This document shows, in pieces, positions 1 to 8,298 of a stretch of DNA of 64,000 bases (position 1 is the first letter of the stretch; each line of letters starts with the position of its first letter). The notes below the pieces were generated by a model that was not told where the DNA came from, did not search any database, and saw nothing but the letters and a program-made list of their open reading frames with translations. The stretch comes from Devosia beringensis. GTDB taxonomy: Bacteria > Pseudomonadota > Alphaproteobacteria > Rhizobiales > Devosiaceae. The translations under genes and the position numbers were made by a program. Location: NCBI RefSeq assembly GCF_014926585.1, contig NZ_CP045422.1, positions 1 to 64,000 of the forward strand, in the 5' to 3' direction.

Positions 1-1
1 C

Positions 2-1387
2 CCGGCGGTGATCGCCCGCGACGAGCTGTGGAAGATGGGCCAGTTCAAGCCTGGCGACACCATCCGCTTCCACCCGGTGGCGCGGGCGGATGATCCGGTG
101 GCCAGCCCCTCGCTACACCGCCCCACCGATGATAGTGGCACCGCCATTCTGGCACGTTCTGAAACCGGTCCCGTGCCGGTGGTCTATCGGCGCCAGGGCG
201 ATGACAATCTGCTGGTCGAATATGGCGACATGAGTCTCGACATTGCCCTGCGCCTGCGCGTTCATTTGCTGATGCAGGCTGTTCAGGCTGACCCGCGGAT
301 CCCTGCCATCGACCTTACGCCAGGCATCCGCTCGCTGCAGATCCACTACGATGGCACGGCCCTCAGCCGCAGCCGGCTGCTCGGCATGCTGGCCGAGATC
401 GAGATGTCGCTGCCCGCTGCCGAGGATGTCGTGGTCCCCAGCCGCATTGTGCATCTGCCTTTGTCGTGGAACGATCCGGACATCCAGCTGGCCATGCAGA
501 AATATCAGGACCTCGTGCGCCCCAACGCGCCCTGGTGCCCCGACAATATCGAGTTCATCCGCCGCATCAATGGGCTCGACAGCATCGACGCGGTCAAGCA
601 GACCATTTTCGACGCCAGCTATCTGGTGCTCGGCCTGGGCGACGTCTATCTCGGCGCGCCCGTCGCCACGCCCATTGACCCGCGGCACCGCCTGGTCACC
701 ACCAAGTACAATCCGGCCCGCACCTGGACCCCCGAAAATGCCGTAGGTATCGGCGGCGCCTATATGTGCGTCTATGGCATGGAGGGGCCCGGCGGCTATC
801 AGCTGTTCGGCCGCACCATCCAGGTCTGGAACACCTGGCGGACGACGCCGGTGTTCCACCAGGGCAAGCCCTGGCTGCTCAACTTCTTTGACCAGATCCG
901 CTTCTTTCCGGTCAGTCACGACGAGCTGACCGAGGCCCGCGCGGCCTTTCCGCATGGCGCCTATCCGATCCGCATTGAGGAGACGCCGTTTTCCTATGCC
1001 GATTATGCCGCCGAGCTGGCCCGCAATGGCCCCAGCATTGCCAGCTTCAAGGCGCGCCAGCAGGCCGCCTTCGACGCCGAGCGCAATCGCTGGAAGGCCG
1101 AAGGGCTTGACAGCTTCATTGCCGACGATGCCGGCAATGGCACGATCGAGACCGACATGCCGGAGGATTGTTTCGGCGTGGCCAGCAGCGTGCCGGGCAA
1201 TATCTGGAAAATCCTCGTGGCGCCCAGCGAGACCGTCGACGCCGGCCAGGCCGTTGCCATCATCGAATCCATGAAAATGGAAATCACCGTTACGTCCCAT
1301 GCCCCGGGCCGCGTCCGCGACATCCGCGCGGCGCCCGGCCGCAATGTCAAAACCGGCGATGTAGTCGTCGTACTGGAGACTATCTGA
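2..1387 (+). CDS. Urea (or guanidine) carboxylase, C-terminal part
   Basis: The gene is cut by the left edge of the window and the frame stays open to base 2, so only the last 460 or so residues are visible. It begins with the tail of the KipA-like carboxyltransferase domain, followed by a KipI-like domain with the marker stretches LLVEYGD, LTPGIRSLQIHYD and VYGMEGPGGYQLFGRT. It ends in a biotinyl domain whose ESMKMEI motif carries the biotinylated lysine (codon at 1274). The family carboxylates urea, or in a sister group guanidine, with ATP and bicarbonate to give allophanate or carboxyguanidine. The stop overlaps the start of the allophanate hydrolase by one base (TGATG). The specificity-determining part of the enzyme lies partly outside the window, so urea and guanidine cannot be separated here. 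Confidence 0.9.
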   Translation, partial: PAVIARDELWKMGQFKPGDTIRFHPVARADDPVASPSLHRPTDDSGTAILARSETGPVPVVYRRQGDDNLLVEYGDMSLDIALRLRVHLLMQAVQADPRIPAIDLTPGIRSLQIHYDGTALSRSRLLGMLAEIEMSLPAAEDVVVPSRIVHLPLSWNDPDIQLAMQKYQDLVRPNAPWCPDNIEFIRRINGLDSIDAVKQTIFDASYLVLGLGDVYLGAPVATPIDPRHRLVTTKYNPARTWTPENAVGIGGAYMCVYGMEGPGGYQLFGRTIQVWNTWRTTPVFHQGKPWLLNFFDQIRFFPVSHDELTEARAAFPHGAYPIRIEETPFSYADYAAELARNGPSIASFKARQQAAFDAERNRWKAEGLDSFIADDAGNGTIETDMPEDCFGVASSVPGNIWKILVAPSETVDAGQAVAIIESMKMEITVTSHAPGRVRDIRAAPGRNVKTGDVVVVLETI

Positions 1388-3198
1388 TGCTGCCCATCAT
1401 GCTCGACCTCGCCACGCTGCGCGCCCTCTATGCCGACCGCAAGGTGACCCCACTCGAGGTCATGGAGGCCGTCATCGATCGCCGCGCCGCCTGGCCGGAC
1501 AAGGCGGTGTTCATCACCCCGGTAAGCGATGATGATCTGCGCGCTGGAGCCGAAAAGCTGATGGCAGACCATCCCGAGCCCAATAGCCTGCCGCTCTGGG
1601 GCATTCCCTTTGCGGTCAAGGACAATATCGACGTAGCGGGCCTGCCCACCACGGCCGCCTGCCCGGCTTTTGCCTATGCGCCCGCCGCCGACGCCACCGT
1701 GGTGGCCCGCCTGCGCGCGGCTGGCGCCCTGGTCATCGGCAAGACCAATCTTGACCAGTTCGCCACCGGGCTGAACGGCACGCGCTCGCCCTACGGCGCA
1801 CCGCGCTCGGTGTTTGATGCCGACTATGTCTCGGGCGGGTCGAGCTCGGGGTCGAGTGTTGCCGTGGCCGCCGGCTTTGCCAGCTTTGCTTTGGGCACCG
1901 ACACCGCCGGCTCGGGCCGGGTGCCGGCGGCGTTTCAGAACCTGGTCGGCATCAAGCCCACCGTGGGCCTGCTGCCCAATACCGGCGCCGTGCCGGCCTG
2001 CCGCAGCGTGGATTGCATTACCATTTTTGCCGCCACGGTGGGTGACGGGGTGGCGGTACGGAAAATAGCCGAGGGCTTTGAAGCCGCCGATCCGTTTTCG
2101 CGCCGGGCCAAATGGGCCAGCCTGCCCAGCCAGGGCCTGCGCATCGGTGTCCTCGAGGGCGCCGAGCGCGAATTCTTCGGCAATGCCGAGGTCGAAAGGC
2201 TCTACGATGTCGCCATCGAGCAGGCGCGGTCGCTGGGCGCCAGCATCGTGCCCTTCGACTATGCGCCCTTCCGCCAGGCTGCGGCGCTGCTTTATGATGG
2301 TCCCTGGGTGGCCGAGCGCCTTGCCGCCGTCGAGGCTTTCTTTGCCAGCAATGCCGATGATTTCGACCCCACTGTGCGGGCCATCATCGGCGGCGCCAAG
2401 GGCAAGACGGCCGTCGACGCCTTCAACGGCAAATACCGGCTCGAAGAATTGCGGCGCGTGACGGAGGCCACCTGGGCCAGTGTCGATCTCCTGCTGCTGC
2501 CGACCAGCCCCACCACCTATACCGTGGCCGAGATGCGGGCCGATCCCATTACCCGCAACAGCCATTTCGGGCGCTATACCAATTTCGTCAACCTGCTGGA
2601 CTGCGCTGCCATCGCCATCCCCGCCGGCTTCGACAGCCAGGATCACCTCCCCGCCGGCGTGACCCTTATCGCTCCGGCTTTCACCGACGACGCCCTGGCC
2701 CCCTTTGCCGATGCACTGCACCGGCGCCTGGCGCGCGGCATGGGTCGCGACAAGGCGGCGGTACTGCCCGAGGCCAGCACGGTGCCAGCCATCGCCGAGG
2801 ACATGCTGACCCTTGTCGTAGTGGGTGCCCATCTCACCGGCATGCCGCTCAACCACGAGCTGACCGGACCGGGTGGAAAGTTGATCAAGGCCTGCCGCAC
2901 GGCGGGCGACTACCGGCTCTTCGCCCTGCCCAATACCACCCCATCCAAGCCGGGTCTCATCCGCGAGCCCGGCTTTGCCGGGGCAGGCCTTGAGGTGGAA
3001 GTCTGGGCGCTACCGCCCGATGCGTTCGGACGCTTCGTGGCGCGCATTCCGGCGCCGCTGGGCGTGGGCAAAATTACGCTCGAAGACGGCAGTACCGTCA
3101 CCGGCTTTCTGTGCGAGGCCCATGCCCTGCTTGGCGCCGAGGAAGTGACCGCGCATGGTGGCTGGCGCAGCTATATCGCGTCCAAGTCACGCCAATAG
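1387..3198 (+). CDS. atzF: Allophanate hydrolase
   Basis: This 603-residue amidase-signature enzyme hydrolyses allophanate to ammonium and carbon dioxide, the second step of ATP-dependent urea amidolyase. The Ser-cisSer-Lys triad is visible as Lys78 (AVKDN), Ser154 in GGSSSGS and Ser176 in DTAGSGRVPAA. After the amidase domain (about residues 20-440) comes the extra C-terminal domain typical of allophanate hydrolases, ending near GYRS-type family tails (here GGWRSYIASKSRQ). The ATG overlaps the stop of the upstream carboxylase by one base, so the two are translationally coupled. A longer upstream reading in the same frame is only an overlap with the carboxylase gene. Confidence 0.93.
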   Translation: MLPIMLDLATLRALYADRKVTPLEVMEAVIDRRAAWPDKAVFITPVSDDDLRAGAEKLMADHPEPNSLPLWGIPFAVKDNIDVAGLPTTAACPAFAYAPAADATVVARLRAAGALVIGKTNLDQFATGLNGTRSPYGAPRSVFDADYVSGGSSSGSSVAVAAGFASFALGTDTAGSGRVPAAFQNLVGIKPTVGLLPNTGAVPACRSVDCITIFAATVGDGVAVRKIAEGFEAADPFSRRAKWASLPSQGLRIGVLEGAEREFFGNAEVERLYDVAIEQARSLGASIVPFDYAPFRQAAALLYDGPWVAERLAAVEAFFASNADDFDPTVRAIIGGAKGKTAVDAFNGKYRLEELRRVTEATWASVDLLLLPTSPTTYTVAEMRADPITRNSHFGRYTNFVNLLDCAAIAIPAGFDSQDHLPAGVTLIAPAFTDDALAPFADALHRRLARGMGRDKAAVLPEASTVPAIAEDMLTLVVVGAHLTGMPLNHELTGPGGKLIKACRTAGDYRLFALPNTTPSKPGLIREPGFAGAGLEVEVWALPPDAFGRFVARIPAPLGVGKITLEDGSTVTGFLCEAHALLGAEEVTAHGGWRSYIASKSRQ

Positions 3199-3229
3199 CC
3201 TTCGGCAGTCTCCTCCCTGGCAAAGCCGG

Positions 3230-3400
3230 CCATCCACTGCTGACCTCATATCCGGCAATAGCGGCCCCGGAATTGCCGATATGGAGCATGGTCGTATCGC
3301 GCCGGTCGCAGCAGGGAAAATATCCATCCAAGCAGTTGAACCGCAGCCGTCTGGGGTGCAATTTCCCGGGCCTGATCAGGTTCACGCGCTGAACCGGCCA
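3230..3400 (+). promoter_or_regulatory. Leader with two inverted repeats before the ABC binding-protein gene
   Basis: This 5' region contains CGGCAAT-N12-ATTGCCG (around 3252-3277) and, further down, GGTTCA-CGCGC-TGAACC flanked by GGCC on both sides (about 3370-3398). The second hairpin ends just before the ribosome-binding site GGAGA at 3406-3410. No T-tract follows either stem, so neither is a clear intrinsic terminator. Function is not known; an attenuator or an mRNA-stabilising leader are both possible. Confidence 0.35.
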
Positions 3401-3415
3401 CATGCGGAGAAGAAA

Positions 3416-4183
3416 ATGAAAATCGCGAAAATCCTGCTTGCCGTCGGTGTGCTGGCCATGGCCACCCCGGCCTTCGCCCAGACCGCGCTCGACGCCGTCA
3501 AGACGGCCGGCGCGCTGCGCATCGGCACCGAAGGCACCTATGCGCCCTTCACCTTCCACGACGCCAGCGGCGCGCTGGTCGGCTTTGACGTCGAAATCGG
3601 CCGCGCCATTGCCGAAAAGCTCGGCGTCGAGGCCGAGTTCGTCGAAGGCCCATGGGACGGGTTGATCGCCGGCGTGGACGCCAATCGCTACGACGTCGTC
3701 ATCAACCAGGTCGGCATCAACGCCGAGCGCCAAGCCAAGTACGACTTCTCCGAACCCTATATCGCTTCCAAGGCGGCGCTGGTGGTGCGGGAAGACAATA
3801 CCGACATCACCAGTTTCGAGAGCCTGGCCGGCAAGAAGGCGGCGCAGACGCTGAGCAGCAATTTCGGCAAGCTGGCGCTGGAAAACGGCGCCGAAGTTGT
3901 CGGCACCGAAGGATTCGACCAGTCGATCGCTTTGGTCATCCAGGGCCGTGCCGACGCCACGATCAATGACAGCCTGTCGTTCTTCGACTTCAAGACGCAG
4001 CAGCCCGATGCCGAAGTGAAGGTGGTCGCCACCGCCGACGATGCCGATTTCTCCGGCGTGCTGCTGGCCAAGGGCAAGCCTGAACTGCTGGCAGCGATCA
4101 ATGACGCGCTGGTTGCGATCAAGGCCGACGGCACCTATGCGGAAATTTCGCAGAAGTACTTTGGCGAAGACGTCTCGCAGTAA
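3416..4183 (+). CDS. Polar amino-acid ABC transporter, periplasmic binding protein
   Basis: The product has 255 residues with a Sec signal peptide (MKIAKILL...ATPAFA, cut before Gln22). The mature protein is a class 3 solute-binding protein with the usual start GALRIGTEGTYAPFTF and the hinge region typical of cystine or cysteine binders (TcyJ/FliY-like). The ATG at 3416 sits five bases after GGAGA; longer in-frame starts lack a ribosome-binding site and a signal peptide. It is followed 71 bases later by its permease and ATPase. The substrate is probably a small polar amino acid; cystine is a guess from family resemblance only. Confidence 0.88.
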   Translation: MKIAKILLAVGVLAMATPAFAQTALDAVKTAGALRIGTEGTYAPFTFHDASGALVGFDVEIGRAIAEKLGVEAEFVEGPWDGLIAGVDANRYDVVINQVGINAERQAKYDFSEPYIASKAALVVREDNTDITSFESLAGKKAAQTLSSNFGKLALENGAEVVGTEGFDQSIALVIQGRADATINDSLSFFDFKTQQPDAEVKVVATADDADFSGVLLAKGKPELLAAINDALVAIKADGTYAEISQKYFGEDVSQ

Positions 4184-4254
4184 TCCTCAAATCACCTAGT
4201 ATCTACAGGGATCGGCCGATCAACGGCCGGTCCCTTCTTCTTGAGGACCGCCCG

Positions 4255-4935
4255 ATGCCGCCCTGGCTCTCACTAATGACGGACGCCCTGCCTTCCCTGC
4301 TCTGGGCGTGCCTGATCTTCACCGTTCCCCTTACGCTGCTGTCCTTCGTGCTGGGGCTGGGGGTCGGCTTTCTGGCGGCGGTGGCGCGGCTGTTCGCGCC
4401 CAAGCCGATTGCGGCCATTGTCCGTTTCTATGTCTGGATCATTCGCGGCACGCCGCTGCTGGTGCAGCTGTTCCTGATCTTTTACGGCCTGCCGAGCGTG
4501 GGTATCGTGCTCGATGCCTTTCCGGCCGCACTGATCGGGTTCACGCTCAATGTGGGGGCCTATACGTCCGAGATCATTCGCGCCGTACTGCTGGCGGTGC
4601 CAAAAGGCCAATGGGAGGCGGCCTATTCCATCGGCATGACCTGGGCCCAGGCCATGCGGCGCACCATCCTGCCGCAGGCGACGCGGATCGCCGTGCCGCC
4701 GCTATCCAACACCTTCATTTCGCTGGTCAAGGACACCTCTCTGGCCGCGGCCATCACCGTGCCCGAGCTGTTCCGTGCTGGTCAGCGCATCGTCGCCACC
4801 AGCTATGAACCGCTGATCATCTATGTGCAGGTGGCGCTGATCTATCTGGTCGTCAGTTCGGTGCTGTCGAGCCTGCAGGCACATATCGAAAAGCGCTATT
4901 CCCGCTATGGCGGCTATATCGAGGCGCAGTCATGA
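4255..4935 (+). CDS. Polar amino-acid ABC transporter, permease
   Basis: This is a 226-residue inner-membrane permease of the HisM/GlnP type with five or so hydrophobic segments. The cytoplasmic EAA loop that docks to the ATPase is seen as EAAYSIGMTWAQAMRRTILP near residues 118-140. Only one permease gene is present, so it probably works as a homodimer, as in the cystine systems TcyL/YecS. Its last four bases overlap the ATPase start (ATGA). Confidence 0.9.
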   Translation: MPPWLSLMTDALPSLLWACLIFTVPLTLLSFVLGLGVGFLAAVARLFAPKPIAAIVRFYVWIIRGTPLLVQLFLIFYGLPSVGIVLDAFPAALIGFTLNVGAYTSEIIRAVLLAVPKGQWEAAYSIGMTWAQAMRRTILPQATRIAVPPLSNTFISLVKDTSLAAAITVPELFRAGQRIVATSYEPLIIYVQVALIYLVVSSVLSSLQAHIEKRYSRYGGYIEAQS

Positions 4936-5690
4936 TCACCCTCGAGGACATCCACAAGAGCTTTGGCGACAACCACGTACTCCAGGGCGTCAGCATCACC
5001 GTGCCGGAAGGTGGCGTGACCGCCCTGATCGGCGCGTCGGGCAGCGGCAAGAGCACGCTGCTGCGATGCGTCAACCTGCTGGAAATGCCCCAGTCCGGCA
5101 AGGTGCGTATCGATGACGCTGCGATCGAGTTCACGCCCGGCGGCAAAGTTGGCCAGGATGCCATCCTGGCGCTGCGGCGCAAGACCGGCATGGTGTTCCA
5201 GAACTTCCAGCTTTTTCCGCATCTGACGGCGCTGGAAAACGTCATGGAAGGACTGCTGGTCGTCCTCAAGTGGCCGCGCGAGCAGGCACGGCAGCGGGCG
5301 CTCGAACTGCTCGACAAGGTGGGCATGACAGCCAAGGCCGATGCCTGGCCGTCGAGCCTGTCGGGTGGGCAGCAGCAGCGCGTGGCAATCGCCAGGGCGC
5401 TCGCCCCTGCCCCCAAGGTGCTACTGTGCGATGAACCGACCTCGGCGCTCGATCCGCAGCTGGCGGGCGAAGTGGTGGAGGTGCTGGCGCAACTGGCGCG
5501 TGAGGGCACGACGATGCTGATGGCGACGCACGATCTGCGCCTCGCCGCCACCATCGCCAGCAATGTGGTGTTTCTGGAAGGTGGCGAGGTGGTGGAGACG
5601 GGCAGCGGAGTGGCGGTTTTCCACCAGCCACGTGATCCACGAACCAAGCGATTTGTGTCGACGCTGACGGCGCAGGTTTCAGGCCTCTAG
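4932..5690 (+). CDS. Polar amino-acid ABC transporter, ATPase
   Basis: The 252-residue ATPase carries Walker A GASGSGKST (residues 34-42), the Q-loop in VFQNFQLFPHL, signature LSGGQQQR, Walker [13 protein letters not shown] and the H-loop in MATHDLR. It is a little longer than GlnQ-type ATPases between the Walker A helix and the Q-loop (FTPGGKVGQDAILALRRKTG), a feature shared with cystine and histidine transporter ATPases. It completes the binding protein-permease-ATPase operon with a four-base overlap at its start. Confidence 0.92.
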   Translation: MITLEDIHKSFGDNHVLQGVSITVPEGGVTALIGASGSGKSTLLRCVNLLEMPQSGKVRIDDAAIEFTPGGKVGQDAILALRRKTGMVFQNFQLFPHLTALENVMEGLLVVLKWPREQARQRALELLDKVGMTAKADAWPSSLSGGQQQRVAIARALAPAPKVLLCDEPTSALDPQLAGEVVEVLAQLAREGTTMLMATHDLRLAATIASNVVFLEGGEVVETGSGVAVFHQPRDPRTKRFVSTLTAQVSGL

Positions 5691-5871
5691 GGACATGAAA
5701 TTACTGGGTTGCGTGCGATGCAGCGGCTGCGTGCGTGCCGCTACGCAAGAGGCGCGGCCATTTGAAACTGCATGACGCCCATTCATCGCTGGTCAATTTG
5801 GCGGCAGTCTGGTTCGCGCTAAGACGTCGGCAGGCGGCGATGGTCCGCCGCCCCCGCCAGAAAGGATGCGA

Positions 5872-6285
5872 ATGATGACTGAGACACACGCTCTTGCTGA
5901 TGCACAGGCCGGCACGGTGCGCGGCGGTGTACGGTGGCTGCTGCGGGGAGAGGCTCTGGCGATCATGGTTGCGACGACGGTGGCCTTCTTCGCCTCCGGC
6001 GCCAGTCCGTGGCTTTACGCCGTGGTCTTCTTCATGCCCGATCTGAGCTTTGTCGCCTATACGATCAACGCCCGTATCGGGGCGGCCGCCTATAACGCCG
6101 TTCACAGTTATATCCTGGCCGTGCTGCTTGGCGGGCTTGGCTGGCTGCTTGGCGTCGACCTGCTGTGGCAAGTCGCACTCATTCTAGGAGCCCATGCAGG
6201 CTTTGACCGCAGCCTGGGCTATGGACTGAAATATGCCTCCGGCTTTGGGCACACCCATCTGGGCAGCATCGGCAAGGCGCGATGA
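5872..6285 (+). CDS. DUF4260 family membrane protein
   Basis: The product has 137 residues with three or four hydrophobic segments and the C-terminal block GFDRSLGYGLKYASGFGHTHLG, which is characteristic of DUF4260. Its function is unknown. Three ATG codons lie close together; the one at 5866 touches the AAAGG ribosome-binding site, so 5872 (six bases away) or 5875 is the better start. The gene stands alone, converging on the quinone reductase gene with 22 bases between the stops. Confidence 0.8.
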   Translation: MMTETHALADAQAGTVRGGVRWLLRGEALAIMVATTVAFFASGASPWLYAVVFFMPDLSFVAYTINARIGAAAYNAVHSYILAVLLGGLGWLLGVDLLWQVALILGAHAGFDRSLGYGLKYASGFGHTHLGSIGKAR

Positions 6286-6307
6286 CGTCGGACGGCACAA
6301 CCAAAGG

Positions 6308-6898
6308 CTAGAACCGGCCCATGGCGGTGCGAACCTCGGCGATGAAACCCTGCAGCGATGCCTGCGTGCAGTTGTTCATATCGTAGTGCGCCAGATAGCG
6401 TGGCCGGGTCCGGAAGGTGACCCAGGCCCAGCGCATGGCGAGGCGTCGCGGCGGATCGCCCATCAGCCAGCTGCGGAAGCGGTCGCCGCCATAGCTGGTG
6501 ACGAAGGCGACCTTCTTGATGTTGTCCAGGCATGGCACCAGCTTGCCGCGATCATCGCCCCCTTCCATGACAAAAGAGACACCGGGCAGAAAGATGCGGT
6601 CGAAATAGCCCTTGAGGATGGCCGGATAGCCATAGTTCCAGACTGGATGGACGATTACCAAGGCCTCGGCAGCGCGCAGGCGGTCGACATAGGGCTTGAC
6701 GGCCGGGGTGAGATTGCCGGGAACGTCGTGATAGTGCAAGCGCTCTTCGCGCGTCAGGACGGCGGGGAATTCTTCCGCGTAGAGATCGAGTGGGTCGACG
6801 GTGTGGCCGGCGGCCTCGAGGCTTTCCACCACGGCGGTGAAAAGCGCCCGATTGTAGCTGGTTTCGACGGGATGGGCGTGAATGACGTGGACGCGCAT
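6308..6898 (-). CDS. NAD(P)H-dependent flavodoxin-fold oxidoreductase (NQO/MdaB-like)
   Basis: The 196-residue product has the flavodoxin-like fold of NAD(P)H:quinone reductases. The FMN-phosphate loop is HAHPVETSYNRAL near the N terminus, and HPVWNYGYPAILKGYFDRIF is the second flavin-contacting block. The ATG at 6898 overlaps the stop of the upstream FAD oxidase gene by one base, making it the last gene of the six-gene minus-strand operon that starts at 12380. In this context it may supply reduced flavin, or recycle electrons, for the catabolic pathway. Its true electron acceptor cannot be read from the sequence. Confidence 0.85.
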   Translation of the reverse strand: MRVHVIHAHPVETSYNRALFTAVVESLEAAGHTVDPLDLYAEEFPAVLTREERLHYHDVPGNLTPAVKPYVDRLRAAEALVIVHPVWNYGYPAILKGYFDRIFLPGVSFVMEGGDDRGKLVPCLDNIKKVAFVTSYGGDRFRSWLMGDPPRRLAMRWAWVTFRTRPRYLAHYDMNNCTQASLQGFIAEVRTAMGRF

Positions 6899-8298
6899 CA
6901 GGCAGGGCCAACCGGGCTGAGGCCATTGAACAGCCAGGCCTTGCCGGCGGAAAAGTCGAAGTCGGGATTTTCCCAGGCGACCATCTTGCCCGGATTGAGC
7001 ATGCCCTTGGGATCGGCCTGGCGCTTGAAATCGAGCTGCTTCTGGTCGGTGCGCTTCATGCCGCCCTCTTCGAGCGTATAGCGGTGCGGGTTGAAGACGT
7101 CGCAACCATTGGCCTCGTGGATGGCGACGATTTCGTCGAGCCGCGCTTCGGTCGTGTAGCGGACCAGTGGCAGGCCTGAGAGCGTGACCACGCCGTCCTG
7201 GCGGGTGATTTCGAGATGTACCGGCAGTTCATCGCCGAGAATGGCGATGATCTTTTCGAGATGGGCAATGCTGGGATAGCGGGTCTGCAGATAGGTGATG
7301 GTGGGATCAACCTTGAGGGCGCGGAGCGTCGTGTGGTTCCAGGCCAGTTCATAGACGGGCGGCAGACGCTTGAGCTCTTCGTCCGTCGCCGTATCGGAGC
7401 GGTAGCGCAGGTCGCCCTGGTGATGACTGATGAAGAGCGTCATGGCGGCGACGGCGACCGGGGCCACCATCAGCAGGACCACGGACTGGCCATCCTTGAG
7501 ATAGGGCTTGTGGCGGTTGAAATAGGCCTCCGGAATGGGCGCGGCGTAGGTGGAGACTTCCTTGACCAGCAGGCCATCCTGCAGGGCGACGGCCTGGCCG
7601 AACCGGGTGGCGGCAATGAAATCGTCAAAGCCGACCACCATGTCGATCCAGGCATGGGCCTGGGTCAGCGGCATTTCGGCTTCGACGATGATGCCATTGG
7701 TGCCATAGGCATGGGCGACCTTGAGGATGTCCTCGCCCTGCAGATCCAGCTCGCGCGGCTCGGCCTCGCAGGTGATGACCTTGAGCCCCAGGATGCTGCC
7801 CAGATTGCGCAGGCCGCCCCAGCGGACTGAGCCGACGCCGCCCGAGCCGCCGGCGATGAAGCCGCCAATGGAGGCCATGCGATAGGTGGAGGGGTGAAAG
7901 CGCAGCTCGGCGCCGACGGCGGCGATGGTTTCCTCGTCGATCTTTTCCATCACCGCGCCGGCCTGGGCGCGCAACCGGTCCGGCTTGATGTCGAGGACCT
8001 TGTCCATGTTCATCAGGTTGAGCATGGCGCCACCCGAAAGCGGCATGGCCTGGCCGTAATTGCCGGTGCCGGCGCCGCGCGGCGTGATGGCGACGCCGTG
8101 CTTGTAGGCGGCAGCCAGCACGGTCTTGACCTCGTCATTGCTGCGCGGCGAGACGACGATTTCGGCCGTGACGTGATCGAGCTTGGCCTTGAGCACGGGC
8201 GAATACCAGTAATGGTCGCGGCTGCGCTGCTGGACGATGCGGGGATGGTCTTCAACGGGAATGTCGCCGAGCTCGGCGCGGAAGCTGGATATGGTCAC
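6898..8298 (-). CDS. FAD-binding oxidase, PCMH/VAO type
   Basis: This 466-residue flavoprotein has a PCMH-type FAD domain with ITPRGAGTGNYGQAMPLSGG (about residues 70-90) and GGFIAGGSGGVGSVRWGGL (about 145-165). Its C-terminal end DPKGMLNPGKMV is typical of the glycolate or D-lactate oxidase branch. Start is GTG at 8298, overlapping the amidohydrolase stop by four bases. Relatives oxidise hydroxy acids, aldehydes or heterocycles. Because it lies between a deaminase-like enzyme and a flavin reductase, oxidation of a ring or side chain of an imported N-heterocycle is a reasonable inference, not a proven one. Confidence 0.85.
   Translation of the reverse strand: MTISSFRAELGDIPVEDHPRIVQQRSRDHYWYSPVLKAKLDHVTAEIVVSPRSNDEVKTVLAAAYKHGVAITPRGAGTGNYGQAMPLSGGAMLNLMNMDKVLDIKPDRLRAQAGAVMEKIDEETIAAVGAELRFHPSTYRMASIGGFIAGGSGGVGSVRWGGLRNLGSILGLKVITCEAEPRELDLQGEDILKVAHAYGTNGIIVEAEMPLTQAHAWIDMVVGFDDFIAATRFGQAVALQDGLLVKEVSTYAAPIPEAYFNRHKPYLKDGQSVVLLMVAPVAVAAMTLFISHHQGDLRYRSDTATDEELKRLPPVYELAWNHTTLRALKVDPTITYLQTRYPSIAHLEKIIAILGDELPVHLEITRQDGVVTLSGLPLVRYTTEARLDEIVAIHEANGCDVFNPHRYTLEEGGMKRTDQKQLDFKRQADPKGMLNPGKMVAWENPDFDFSAGKAWLFNGLSPVGPA

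Noticed and set aside
113-1300. A long minus-strand open frame across the carboxylase gene.
   Set aside because: It lies opposite a strongly supported gene, is Gly/Asp/Arg-rich without any domain, and has no ribosome-binding site. Several other long antisense frames in the window (for example 1003-2856, 8304-9878, 22694-24136, 43874-45352 and 50868-52526) were rejected for the same reasons.
3345-3400. A TPP-riboswitch-like pair of blocks (GGGGTGC and CCTGATC) before the ABC binding-protein gene.
   Set aside because: The CTGAGA block is absent, the spacing between the two blocks is only 11 bases, and the region after CCTGATC forms a different hairpin. The gene downstream is an amino-acid binding protein.
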